A DNA stretch of 64,000 bases from Prorocentrum cordatum (taxonomy: Eukaryota; Sar; Dinophyceae; Prorocentrales; Prorocentraceae), in NCBI GenBank assembly GCA_963575745.1, contig CAUYUJ010000198.1:27501-91500 (forward strand), in the 5' to 3' direction. The position numbers were made by a program, and so were the translations under genes. The notes below the pieces were generated by a model, which ran no database searches, was not told the DNA's origin, and saw only the letters and a list, made by a program, of their open reading frames with translations. Below, piece after piece: positions 21,791 through 31,665 of this stretch (the first letter of the stretch is position 1; every line of letters begins with the position of its first letter).

Positions 21791-22409
21791 AGGCGGCGAG
21801 GAAAAGGAGGAGGAGGATCACCTCGGTCGGCAGTCCTGTCTCGCCGCGCACTTCGGCCGCGGGGGCCGCGGGGGCCCAGAGGGGCAACGACGGACCGGCG
21901 GCCGCGCAACGCTGCTTCAGGCCAGCCCTCCCGTCCAATACCGCAGCCCTGCCCAGCCAACTTCGGGGCCGTGGGTTGCCGGCTGATGTCCTGGAGCTGC
22001 ACGGAGCGCGGCGTATTGATATCAATTGGGCTCAGCCGTTTGGGGGTTCTCGTAACCAGTCCACATGTGGACGACGAAAGACACGGGTTTTGCGCGTGAC
22101 GACATACCGACCTTACGCCGCGACTTACGCGGGCCGCCAGCGCGGCACGCTGCGCTGGAAACGAGGGCGCTTGCGAAGGACCTTGCGCGGGTAGCTGACG
22201 CGCCGATGTCGTCGCAGACGACCCCATTGTTTTGCATGGCTCACGTTGCTCGAACACGCACTAACCCGTGTCAGCGCACACCCATTCCTGCCAGGACCGC
22301 GTCGCGAGCCCAGGCCAGCCATGAAGCGGCGCCCACACCCGGATCAGCGCTGAGGGGGGCTGACCCCCGCTAGCGCTGACCCCAGTCACGCGGGTTCTGG
22401 GTGCGCCCC
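21791..22409. other. No gene seen
   Basis: GC-rich, with frames open on both strands and no domain recognised. Confidence 0.3.
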
Positions 22410-22590
22410 CGCCGCGCGAGCTCCTCCTCTTCCTCCTCCTCCTCCTCCTCACCTCCTCTTCGCCTGTCGTCACGGCATCCTCCTCGCTGCTCCTCTTGTT
22501 GCTCGTCCCCACCCACTCTGTGTCACCTCCGCCTCCTCCTCCTCCTCGTCGTCCTCCTCCTCCTCCTCCTTCTCCTCCTCAGACCACCCG
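22410..22590. repeat. Polypyrimidine (CTC)n tract
   Basis: CTC/TCC runs with short interruptions. Just downstream, a CGGCCAAACTGTCAGTGCA block occurs twice (near 22588 and 22680). Confidence 0.85.
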
Positions 22591-22699
22591 GCCAAACTGT
22601 CAGTGCAAAAAGGAGGAGGAGGAGAAAAAGGACCTGGGCTCCTACGACGAGGCTGAGCCTCGGCGATCGCTGGACCACTCGGCCAAACTGTCAGTGCAC

Positions 22700-23650
22700 T
22701 GGGCTCCTACGACGACCTTGTTAGCTAACGGGGTGGTGGTGGCTGATCCTCAGGCTCTACTAGACGGGCAGGCTCGACAGTACTCTAGCTTGTGGTTGGC
22801 AAAGCCTGAACCCCGACACCCTCAGGAAACGTTTCAACCTCTGCCTCCCCTACCTCGGCTTTCTCCTGAAGAGCTTCGGGCTTGCAGTCGTGCAGTCGTA
22901 GGTTCCCAGCAGGCACGGCTACCTGGATCGACGGGTTCCATATGCGTCACTTCGCCTCGCTGTCGGATGCCTCGCTCGACCTGCCGTCCACGATTTACGC
23001 CGCTATGCACTCTAGCAGTCTCATACCTGTGCAAGCTGATGTCACGGTAATGTTTCTTGTCGGCCATCGGCCTCTTCTCCTCTATTTATCGTCTTTGGGG
23101 AAAGGGGAGGAGGTCGTACCCTCCGAGATGGGAAGATGCTAACAAGCGTCCTTATGTTGCTGCTGGGAAGTTCTCCTCGTCTTCCGGTGTGGTGTGGCGA
23201 CAGGCCGTGCGAGGGGAGGTCGCGGTGCAGGAGGGGAAGGTTTCGGCCATTCTACTTTGGGATCTTTTCAAGTGCTTCGAAACGATTAGCCTCGACCTCC
23301 TCCTCCACAGGTGTGTTTAGTATGGCTTTGATCTGACGGTTGCTCGATTGGTGGTAGGCATGTACAGCAATGCCCGTTTCATAACGATGGGCCAGATTGT
23401 CAAAGGCCCTTTCTATGTTCTGGATGGCATTGTGAAGGCTGCCCGTTCGCGGCGACGATGGTTCGGATTTTTTATCATCGGCCCGCTCGAATCGACGTGT
23501 ATCCCGCGAGCCGTCTCGCTCGACGTATATATCGACGACTATGGGTTAACGGCAGTAGGCACATACTCCGAAGTCATCTTTGACCTGTCGGAGGCGGCCA
23601 CCTTTGCATGCTGCAATGGTTGACGACTTGGGTGGCTGTATTTCTCACGA
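22700..23650 (+). pseudogene. Non-LTR retrotransposon reverse transcriptase relic
   Basis: The RT of a LINE-type element, which would copy element RNA at a nicked target, is readable in pieces. VADPQALLDGQARQYSSLW starts near 22738, then PRLSPEELRACSRAV. In a second frame GFHMRHFASLSDASLDLP lies near 22938-22990. RPIGLFSSIYRLWGKGRRS follows near 23065-23120, WRQAVRGEVAVQEGK near 23206, and LWDLFKCFETISLDLLLHRC near 23260-23320, the strand with the first catalytic Asp. The catalytic SLDVYIDDYGLTAVG is at about 23516-23560; the YIDD codons are 23528-23539, so the paired aspartates are kept. Frameshifts and stops (one right after the HRC block, near 23318) show a dead copy. No endonuclease domain was found upstream. 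Confidence 0.85.
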
Positions 23651-24560
23651 GAAAGCCAACCTGGTGTCCTCTCACCGTCATGCAGCACTTGCTCTCCGCA
23701 AGAAGCCGGGAGCATTGTCTGGCAAGCGAATCAATTCTTCTGAAGCCAACCTTGGGATCGACTATACCTCTGGACGGCCCCGTCGGGCCCCTAGGCGCTC
23801 CACAGTTTTTCAGGTTCGGGTGCTCACGCTGAAGCACAAGACCAACACGGCTGCAAACTATACGGCAGGCTTTAGGTAGGCACTCCAGGAAGCTGTTCAT
23901 CACGGGCCCTCTGCCAGGGTACTATTATGGGTGTGAAGTCCATGGGATCTAGGATAGTGAATGGGGGCTTGCTCGCCGTGCTTATGGTCGCTGTATCAGG
24001 CCCAAGGCTGGATCCCGCTCGCTCACCTCAGCCGTGGTGCTCGACAAGGACCCCACTTTCCATGGGCCCAGAACCCCCCATCCTGAGGTACTCCCAGGAG
24101 TTCAGGGGCACCCACATGCGTACTTTTGATTTCACGCTGCCCTGGCAAGAACTCCACTCGTCTTGGGAAGCCGTTTTCTTAAATCCTGGGCCTGGCACCT
24201 GGAAGCGGGTCAGGGGCCCCATCCGTGCCATGAAGCTCAGCCTGCGCAGGATAGGGTGGACGATGCCGAGCTTCACGGTGATGCGAGAACAGTTCGAGAC
24301 AGACTTGCCGCTCAGGTTGGTAAGCCCAGCTCTTTTGAAGCGTCAATTGCGGCTTGCTGTTCTGCACCAGCATGAGCGTCGTGATGGTGCTAAGATCCCC
24401 TCCTCGCTCCAGCAGCCAATTGGAGTTTGCCATGACGAGGTTTACGCTATGCTGCAGTCTTCCATATTCACGGCCTACAGAAAGAAGGTTCAATCGGAGC
24501 GGCTATGGCGTGTTCCACTGTGTGGAGTAAAACTCGAGCTCGAACTGCTGGGTATCAGCT
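23600..24560 (+). pseudogene. Non-LTR element thumb and post-RT region, relic
   Basis: Continuing from the RT, one frame reads DDLGGCISHEKANLVSSHR, then NSSEANLGIDYTSGRPRR, the usual 'LGVDY..GRRR' segment after the RT palm. Near 24138-24300 another frame reads LPWQELHSSWEAVFLNPG, TWKRVRGPIRAMKLSLRRIG and WTMPSF. The next part gives VSPALLKRQLRLAVLHQHER. These follow the order seen in intact dinoflagellate elements of this type. Frames change at least twice. Confidence 0.75.
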
Positions 24561-24770
24561 AGGCGATGTTCTTTGTGAGCTGTGTGTCAGTGCTGGCGAC
24601 ACCGTCCTCCATCGTCCATGGCACTGCCCATCATGCCATGATGTACGAAATGACATCTTTGGTAGAAATACTTGTCTGGTCCCACCCCCCGACCTCACCG
24701 ACGAACGCGATCCTGAGGAATGTCTCCGGTATGCCAGTGGGTTATATGTGCATCCAGGCGGCTAGATCCC
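24505..24770 (+). pseudogene. Non-LTR element zinc-knuckle region
   Basis: WSKTRARTAGYQLGD leads into LCELCVSAGDTVLHRPWHC, a C-x2-C-x8-H-x4-C arrangement typical of the zinc-binding segment after the RT in non-LTR elements. All four ligands are present. The frame stays open to a stop after LYVHPGG. Confidence 0.75.
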
Positions 24771-24849
24771 TCGCCCTGCTCTTGCAATTGATGGCCCAGG
24801 TTCTGGATTTCATGCCTCTTGGGCTGGGGACCCCGCCAACACCGACACC

Positions 24850-25330
24850 ATCCTCAGCGGTAGGCTCTATGTTGGTGGCTCCTGTTTTAGCAGTGGTTCC
24901 CCAGAGCTCTCCAGGGCGGGGTGGTCGGTGGTCAGCGTCTCAGAATCAGGCAGGGTGCAGTGTGTTATGTCTGCCCCCTCCTCGCGCACTTCCCCCACCC
25001 CCCTCAGGCTGCTGCATTTGCGGCCTATTGTATGGCGTCTCAGTGTGGTGACACTAGCAATCACATTTTCAGCGACTATCTGAAAGTGGTCAACGCCGCT
25101 CTCGACCCCATCCCCTCTCGCCTGTCTGTTCGCCGCCCCTATGCTGGTTTCATGCTCCAGGCCCTGGGGCCCATAGCCAATTCTGTCAGTAAGGTCAAGG
25201 GCCATGTGCCAGAGAGCCCCGACCTGCCTCCAGAGGCTCGGGCCCACAAGCTTGGTAATGCTAAAACTGATCAGGCTGCCCGCCTTGCCGCCCAGAGACA
25301 CCCGTCTCCAGCGATCGCCGAGGCTGAGCG
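24850..25330 (+). pseudogene. Non-LTR element RNase H domain, inactivated
   Basis: The RNase H fold can be followed across a frameshift. GRLYVGGSCF stands where intact elements have a 'VDGSC' strand, so the first catalytic Asp is Gly. PQAAAFAAYCMA stands for QAAEFAAYAMA, so the catalytic Glu is Ala. HIFSDYLKVVNAAL keeps the third acidic residue, near 25064-25105. KVKGHVPESPDLPPEARAHK is followed by LGNAKTDQAARLAAQ, where the usual GND..D motif is altered. Two catalytic residues are therefore substituted in addition to the frame changes. Confidence 0.7.
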
Positions 25331-25860
25331 TGCGGCCCGTGCGACGCGGCTTTCCCGCGCTGTGTGCAAGCTGTCAGCTCGTGTCATGTCGCTCTGGCCC
25401 AAGTTGGACCTTTCCCCAAGGCCCCTGGACCCCCCCCCCTGCTCCCAAACCTCCTCCTCTGCCCATCCCACGACTGGCACTGGGAAGGTCGGTTTTGGAT
25501 GTGTGCGTTTTGTGTTCGGTCTGCCCGTGGCTCCCCCAAGCCCCCTCCTGGACGCTGCAGCGGCGCTTCCTCTATTAAATGTTTAACTGGCCAAAGTCTG
25601 ATCGACCACGGGTACCGATCGATCTTCTTTGATGTAAATGACGGCGCTGGCATCCTTGTCTCCTGCACCCGTTGCGGCTACTACACAAGTGGTGGCCAAG
25701 TCAGGAACCTTCGCAAGATGTGTGTCGGACCGCCCGACCCTGTTGCTAGAGGCGACCATGGTAGACACTACGCATGGTCACAAATAGTGAAGGGGGGGCA
25801 CCCCAACAATGGCGCCCCTTTGCAATCTGGGCCGCTGGTGGATGACTCCGCCTATTCTGG
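25331..25860 (+). pseudogene. Non-LTR element C-terminal CxxC domain, relic
   Basis: After the RNase H, a Ser- and Pro-rich stretch leads to DHGYRSIFFDVNDGAGILVS and CTRCGYYTSGG (near 25600-25700), then YAWSQIVKGGHPNNGAPL (to about 25825). This matches the C-terminal 'GH.L.......V.C..CG.Y......L...C.G' domain with 'L..G.HP' near the end. It marks the probable 3' end of the coding region. No poly(A) or target-site duplication was recognised. Confidence 0.65.
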
Positions 25861-26019
25861 GACGGCCCTTTTTGTTTTGCTATTCCTTCGGGTGGTTGCG
25901 GTGGCCCCGCCCTCCTCCTGGCACTGGAAGGCGGTGCTGGGCCCTTGTGGCTCCTGCAGCTGTTTCATGCACAATGCTGTCTCATCCAGGTGGCCTGCAC
26001 TCTTCGGCGGTTGATGTTG

Positions 26020-26345
26020 AACACCTTTCTCCTCCTCCCCTTCCTCCATTCGGAGGGCCCCTTCCCCCTCATTCCCCCTGCCCCCATTCTTCCCTTTCCC
26101 CTTCTCGTACTCCTGGTCGCCCCAATGTTCCAAACCACGAGATTGTGGTGGTGCCCGCGCTCGTGCTCGCTGTCCTCCTCCTTTCTCACCCTCTCTGCCT
26201 CCATCCTCCTCCACCCCCTCCTCCTCCATCCCTTTTCTCCTCCGCCTCCTCCTCGTTCTTCTATTCCCTTTCCTCCATCCCTCGTCCTCCTCACCCTCCT
26301 CTTCTCCCATCCTCCTCCATCCTCCGCCTTCCCTCCTCCCCGTAT
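26020..26345. repeat. Polypyrimidine tract
   Basis: Imperfect CCTCCT/TTCCC tract following the non-LTR relic, with a second weaker tract near 26455-26520 and a short (TA)n at 26540-26565. Confidence 0.85.
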
Positions 26346-26639
26346 GGACGCAATGGGCACACACGACAAGAACTCTTTCCGTAAAGAACCCTGGAATGCG
26401 TTTCGCGTCGATAGGTGAGCATCTTTCAGTACCTGAAAGCTCCTGTGCACTTCTTTTCCCTCCCAAGCTCCCCGTCCTCCCTCCCCTCCTCCTCCATCCC
26501 CCCCTTCTCCATCCCTTGTCCTTGTGTTGTATATAGATGTGTGTATATATATATATATGTATATGTCTTCCTTCTCGTGTGGCCACCAGGCGTGTCGGTA
26601 GAGCGGGCCAGGCGTTTCGCCTGAGACTCCCTCACAAGG

Positions 26640-27115
26640 TCTGCTTCTGAATCTGAAAACTTCCAATGGCTGCAAGGGTGGAGGTCGGGTCGTTTTCAAA
26701 ATGGAACTCTCGCCTCCGCGTCGCGATCATGCGTCCCTAAAGCTCGCGACACTTGTAAAGATGGAGGTTGTTCTCTTGGGCGGGGACCACGCACATACGT
26801 CTGAAAGTTTGCAATGACGGAGGGCGGGTCATCTCCAAATGGGATCTCTCGCCTCAACGCCGCGCAATTTAATTTGAAACGTTCGCAAAGGTTGCCTGGA
26901 CGGCGAACACATCTTTTGCAAAACGGTGCGGTCGCTTGCGATTTCCTCGAACCAGAAAACTAGAAGCTGGACCATGATGCTACAGCTGCAGGGATAGATG
27001 TCGGCTCATTTTCCACATGGGGCCCTCGCTCAATGAATCCTCGACGCCAGCGACCAGACTGCACACTTATGCAGCTGTTGCACTGATGGGGGGCGGTTCG
27101 TATTATATAACCACG
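26640..27115 (+). repeat. Diverged tandem repeat, period about 150 bases
   Basis: Three recognisable units start near 26640, 26793 and 26948, with a partial one near 27057. Shared blocks include TCTGAAAACTTCCAATGGC / TCTGAAAGTTTGCAATGAC, a GTCGGGTC or GGCGGGTC block, and AAATGG.A.CTCTCGCCTC. Confidence 0.6.
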
Positions 27116-28460
27116 GGGATATCGCTGGACACCGCGTCTGACTGTATGATTGAACTCGTCGCAAGCCGTACGATATGCTCGACATGGAGGGCCCCCCCTT
27201 TCACAGGGGACTCTCGCCGAATGGTAAGCCCATCGGGTGCTGCTTGTTTCGAGAGCACTTCCTGCAACGAGAAAGACGGCTGTAAGGACAAATGCGAAGG
27301 GAACTTACACGGGAGGGTGTACTGCAACATCGTTGATGCAACGTGGGTTTGCGTTGGTCCTCCATCCTCCTTTTCCTTCTTCCCCTTACTCTCCCTCCTC
27401 CTCCGTTTTTCGTTTCTTCTCCCCCTCCCCCCTCCCCCCTCCTCCACCCCCTTCGTCTACGAACAAGGAAGGGCGACACCACCACCGCCAGCGCGGGGAA
27501 CCGGGAAGGGTCCTCCTGGTGGTGTGCCCCTCCCCCCCCGTCCCGCTCGAGGCATCCCCCATCCCAGCTCGGGGAGGCATCGTGGTCCTCCTCGCTGGAG
27601 GTGGATCCTCTGGTGGTGGTGGTATCGCTTCTCCTTCCTCTGGTCCCTCCTTTTCCTTGGGGCGCCGCAACAGACTGTTGCCTGTGGGCGTTCGCCGGCA
27701 GGCCGGCGAACGCTCACACATGAACCATTTGACGTGGGCTCCGTCATAGCGACTCAGCCCGGGCCGAGGGCCGAGGGGTCGCCCACAAGGGTGCGACTTT
27801 GTCCCGGCGTCGGACTGGACTCTCACGGGGATATCCCTGTTCTCCTCTTCCGCCCCTCCCACGCTTCCGATCGCCGAGCCCGCCCCCCTGCCCCAGAAAG
27901 AGAGGCGCGCCGCCGGCGGCGCCCCTATAGGAAGGGGGGGGCGCTCCTCCGTCAGCGGGGGCTCCATGCTGGCCATGCTCAGGCGCAGAAGCCACTGGTC
28001 CTGCGCGCGCGCCCGATCGGGGGAAGAGGGGGGGAAGAAAAGACCTCAGCGGGCGAAGAACGGCACAAGAGAAACTGCCCCGCGATGGGGGGCGCCGGTC
28101 GCAGGGCTGCTGGACACTCGACACGCCCACCTGACACCGAAGGGGTCGAGACTGCGAGCCGCCCTGGGACAGGCGCCCACGATCGCGGGGAAGTTCCTTG
28201 CAAGCCGATCCTCGTCCGCGAAGAGGAGGGAGAACAGGGATGGGGGATGGGCAAGATTAGTCCACGCCGAATTCGAAAACCTGGGCGAATCGAACAAAGG
28301 GCGCCAGATCGGGTCTCACCGGCACAAGGTCGAAGTCGGGTCGGGCCGGCCGCACAAGGATGCGCAACGGCACCACGCAAACATCGGGCCGCGACGGATC
28401 GCCAAGGTTTCGGACTCGAACCGGATCAGGGAAACAACTGCCGATACAGTCGAGGCGTTT
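27116..28460. other. No supported gene
   Basis: A frame open for almost 500 codons crosses this region, but it is Pro-, Arg- and Gly-rich, changes character at a pyrimidine tract and contains no domain. It is best seen as chance openness in GC-rich DNA. Confidence 0.4.
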
Positions 28461-28462
28461 AC

Positions 28463-28635
28463 CTAAGGAACCCTAAATCAGGAACGAGGCCCCTATTCTC
28501 CATAAGTTAAACTTCGATTTCGCATCGAAAACCTAAGGAACATCTAAGGCAAGCTGCGAAACACTTAAGGAACACGGAGCCCCTCCCCAACGAAAAGGGT
28601 TCCTTCTTCAGGGCCCCGACTGTACTCCACGGACC
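28463..28635 (+). repeat. Direct repeat, left copy
   Basis: Starts CTAAGGAACCCTAAATCAGG. It contains GTTAAACTTCGATTTCGCAT, GAACACGGAGCCCC and TCCTTCTTCAGGGCCCCGAC. The right copy is at 30284-30455. Confidence 0.85.
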
Positions 28636-29125
28636 TTTCCTGGAGTGCGTTCCAGTTCTGACCAGACTTGCAAGAGGAGTCCGGCTGTGGCGACGTGGAC
28701 TCTCCAGGACGAGCAGCGGCATCGGCACCTTCTTCTGGCCGCCCGCACAAAAGGGGCAGGGGGAGGGGGGAAGGCTTCTTAGAAGGAGGCTGCCTCTTAG
28801 AAGGCGCTGGGCCCACATCTGCAGACAAGGCCCGCGCCTTCTGAGAAGCAGGGGTGCTTCGAAGCAGCCTTCCATCCTCCACGTGTCGCCCCCCCCCCCC
28901 CCCCGCGCGTGGCTGACTGTCCTCTCCTTAGGATCGGGCCCATCAGAATCGATGTGATTAGCATGGGGGAGACGTGTCCTGAGGGAAACGGGGCGTTTCT
29001 TTCCTCTTGAGTCGTTCCCTGACGGTCCTGGGGCCCGTGGAGGGCCCCGAGAGCCTGAGAACAGCGAAAACCTCGGGACCCGTTTCCCTCCGGACCCGTT
29101 TCCCCTATGGCGAACCCTCTTAGGA
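28636..29125. other. No gene; hairpin block shared with 19.8 kb
   Basis: 28768-28845 contains GGCTTCTTAGAAGG, CTCTTAGAAGGCGC and AAGGCCCGCGCCTTCTGAG, aligned with 19785-19860. A 16-base C-run is near 28890. No coding feature is seen. Confidence 0.4.
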
Positions 29126-29225
29126 GCTCGTGACGACGACGACGACGACGACGACCACGACGACGACGACGACGACGGTGACGACGACATCGACGACCAC
29201 GACGACGACGACAACGACGACGAAG
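29126..29225. repeat. (GAC)n microsatellite
   Basis: Imperfect ACG/GAC trinucleotide tract. Confidence 0.95.
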
Positions 29226-29429
29226 ACGCCAGCGTGGCTCGCCAGGGCGCGAGGCGGGGAAACCCGACAAGGTCAAGGGCCTCTCGAAGGGACCTGGACC
29301 GCTTCTTGGCGAGACCCGCGCGCTCCCCCCCCCCCCAGAAAAAAAAGCGTCGACCACGACATCCCCAGCCTGGGGGTTCTCACGTCAGCCGAAACGTCGG
29401 CCCGCGCCCCAGCCACTCTGGGCGCAGGT

Positions 29430-29757
29430 GTGCAGAATGAGGGCGAGGAGGGAGGACGAGCAGGGAAGAGGAGGAGGGAAGAGGAGGGAAGAGGAGGAGG
29501 AGGAGGAGGAGGAGGAGGAGGAGGAGGAGGAGGAGGAGGAGGAGGAGGAGGAGGAGGAGGAAGAGGAGGACGAAGAGAAGGAGGTGGGAGGACCAGGAGG
29601 AGGGAGGAGTAGGAGAAGGGAGGAGGACGACGAGCAGGAGGAGGAGGAGGGAGGACCAGGAGGAGGAGGAGGGAGGAGAAGGGAGGAGGGAGGATGAGGG
29701 GGGAGGAAGGAGGAGGCAGGAGGAGGGAGGAGGAGGAAGGGGAGGAGGACGTGGCAA
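29430..29757. repeat. Polypurine (GAG)n tract
   Basis: Long G/A-only tract, purest at 29487-29560. Its 3' part belongs to the inverted duplication with 32.97-33.09 kb. Confidence 0.95.
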
Positions 29758-30060
29758 TGCTTTGCTCTCGCCTCTCCCACCGCTCACGGCTTGCCGCTGG
29801 CGGGCACCTGGAGGTGGCCAGGGGGGGTCGGCCCCTCGACGAGCGAACACGGCCGCAGGGAGGGGTCCCAGCGTGCCTCCGCCTTGCCGGCACGTTGGCA
29901 CGACGGCGTCGATCGAAGAAGAAACCTTTGCACAAACGTAACCGCTCGGAGGTCCGCGCGGGGTTCACGAATCGGCGCTGGGGCGGCGCCGGGGCGGCGC
30001 CGTCAGGGGGGGCCCAGCGCCGATCCGAGCACTCCGCGCGGAGCTCCGAGAGCTTCTATT
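29612..30060 (+). repeat. Inverted duplication, arm A
   Basis: Matches the complement of 32660-33100 across both polypurine and non-repetitive sequence. Shared text includes GCACCTGGAGGTGGCC, CCCTCGACGAGCGAACACGG, CCTTGCCGGCACGTTGGCAC, GTCGATCGAAGAAGAAACC and GTCCGCGCGGGGTTCACGAA. It ends in a GGCGCTGGG..CCCAGCGCC hairpin. Confidence 0.9.
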
Positions 30061-30129
30061 TATGCCGCTCTTGCTCCGACGATTTTGAGGGTCAACGACA
30101 AGGGGGGAACTGGCACAGGAATGGAACCT

Positions 30130-30185
30130 CGACTCGGAATCGGCGATACGTCGCCGATCGATCGGCGATGGACCCCCGACCGCAA
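30130..30185. repeat. CGGCGATA palindromic motif, copy 3
   Basis: CGGAATCGGCGATACGTCGC, then CGATCGATCGGCGATGGACC and CCCGAC. It lies next to arm A here, as copy 1 lies next to a related stem-loop at 9.5 kb. Confidence 0.75.
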
Positions 30186-30283
30186 ATCCCTACGCTCCTG
30201 GGCGGGGTGGGGCTCTCAGACCCCTATTGGCGATCAGTGGGCGATGGGGGGTCGGTGCATCTCCCACTGCAGTCGGGGCGCTG

Positions 30284-30455
30284 ACATAAGGAACCCTAAA
30301 TAAGGAACGAGGCCCCTTTTGTCCAGAAGTTGAACTTCGATTTCCCATCGAATAAACCTCGGGAAAACGTGAGGCAAGCTGTGAAACAAGTAAGGAACAC
30401 GGAGCCCCCCCCTGACGACAAGAGTTCCTTCTCCGGCGCCCCGACTGTATGCGCG
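30284..30455 (+). repeat. Direct repeat, right copy
   Basis: Aligned with 28463-28635 over about 170 bases: AAGGAACCCTAAATAAGGAA, GTTGAACTTCGATTTCCCAT, GAACACGGAGCCCC and TCCTTCTCCGGCGCCCCGAC. Confidence 0.85.
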
Positions 30456-30711
30456 TCCCCCCCCTATCCTTAGCCCTGAGGTGTCCCCCCACCGGGGGAT
30501 CGGGCCAGCCAGAATCGATGTCGAGTCGGATCGATCGGATCGGAGCGGGCCCCGGCGGGGCCGAAGGAGGGCAAGGGGGCAGCCCGAGGCGCGCGCCACG
30601 GCGTCCCGGCGGCCTCCCGCCTCCCAGGTGCCCTCGCGTGCAGGGTCTGCCACCGCTGCCGCAGCCCGTGCTGCTCGGCGGCGGAGGGGGAGAAAGTGCA
30701 GAGGCCTTCTA

Positions 30712-30885
30712 TGAAGGGGCCCTGGGACACACAAATAAATACACACAAATAAAATTATTCCCCATATTTTCCCATATTTTCTGGGTTTTTGTCTTCCCGC
30801 CCAATTCCCATATTTTCCCATATTTTCCTGGGACTCGACGATTAATTGTGTCTGTGTGTTTCTTTCCCTCCTGATTCTAGACGGG
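30712..30885 (+). repeat. AT-rich dispersed element, copy 1
   Basis: Begins GAAGGGGCCCTGGGACACAC, continues with AAATAAATACACACAAATAA, a repeated TTCCCATATTTTCC core and CCTGGGACTCGACGATT. It ends TTGTGTCTGTGTGTTTC with CCTCC. Its AT-richness contrasts sharply with the surroundings. Copies are at 31503-31665 and 63930-64000. Confidence 0.85.
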
Positions 30886-31500
30886 GTCCGAGTAGACGGG
30901 GTCGGAGGATCGCACCACATCGCTGATGTATCGGCAATGCATGGGCGACGCCGGCGTGGAGACAGGGAGGCGAGGAGGCTTTGGGGGAAGTGAGAGGGGG
31001 CGGGCCTTCTCAGAAGGCTCGGAAGGCCTCCGGCCCCTTCTGACAAGTTTTCTGAGCCTTCCCTGAAGACGCAGAGAACTTCTCAGGAGACCGAAGGGCT
31101 GCCGAGAAGCCCCGCCGCCTTCTTCGGGCCGGGCGAAAGGGGGGGATACCAAAGGGGGGGTTTGAGAATCAGCTCGCGTAGCTAATTTTCCTGGCGCCTC
31201 CCGGGGCCGGGAGCGCCGGGAGGCGCCCATGTGTCGAGGAATGGGCCCGGCGGCGGGGGCGGAACCAGCTGCATGCAGCAGATTTCGTAACACCCCTTTC
31301 CCTATCCCCCCCTTTCGTTCGGCCCGACTTCTGCAAAAGCGGACGGGGGGAGACGAGAAGTTAGGAGGAAACTGCAGGAAGGTCGTCGTAAGAATTACCG
31401 AAAGCTGGCAAGCCCGATGGACGGGCCATTGAGCCGGATCGGCCCGGCCTGGGCCCAGGGCTAAGCAAGAATCAGCGGGTTTTCGCCCGATTACAAGGAA
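30886..31500. other. No gene; CTTCTCAGAAGG hairpins
   Basis: A cluster of CTTCTCAGAAGG-like palindromes near 31008-31105. 30895-30970 resembles 11940-12020 (GGGTCGGAGGAT and GATGCAT words). No coding feature. Confidence 0.4.
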
Positions 31501-31502
31501 TT

Positions 31503-31665
31503 ATTGAAGGGGCCCTGGGACGCACAAATATATACACACAAGTAACACGATTCACAATATGTTTCATTTCTTTCTTATTTTTCGTCTTACCTCCCCTTCC
31601 CATATTTTTGTATATGTTCCTGGGAATCGACGATTCATTGTGTCTGTGTGTTTTTTCCCTCCTGA
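31503..31665 (+). repeat. AT-rich dispersed element, copy 2
   Basis: Same ends as copy 1 (TTGAAGGGGCCCTGGGACGC, ATATACACACAAGTAA; end CGACGATTCATTGTGTCTGT and GTGTTTTTTCCC) with a more diverged interior. Confidence 0.85.

Noticed and set aside
27017-28510. Open frame of 497 codons on the plus strand
   Set aside because: Low complexity, crosses a pyrimidine tract and a dispersed repeat (28463), no domain; openness is explained by high GC.
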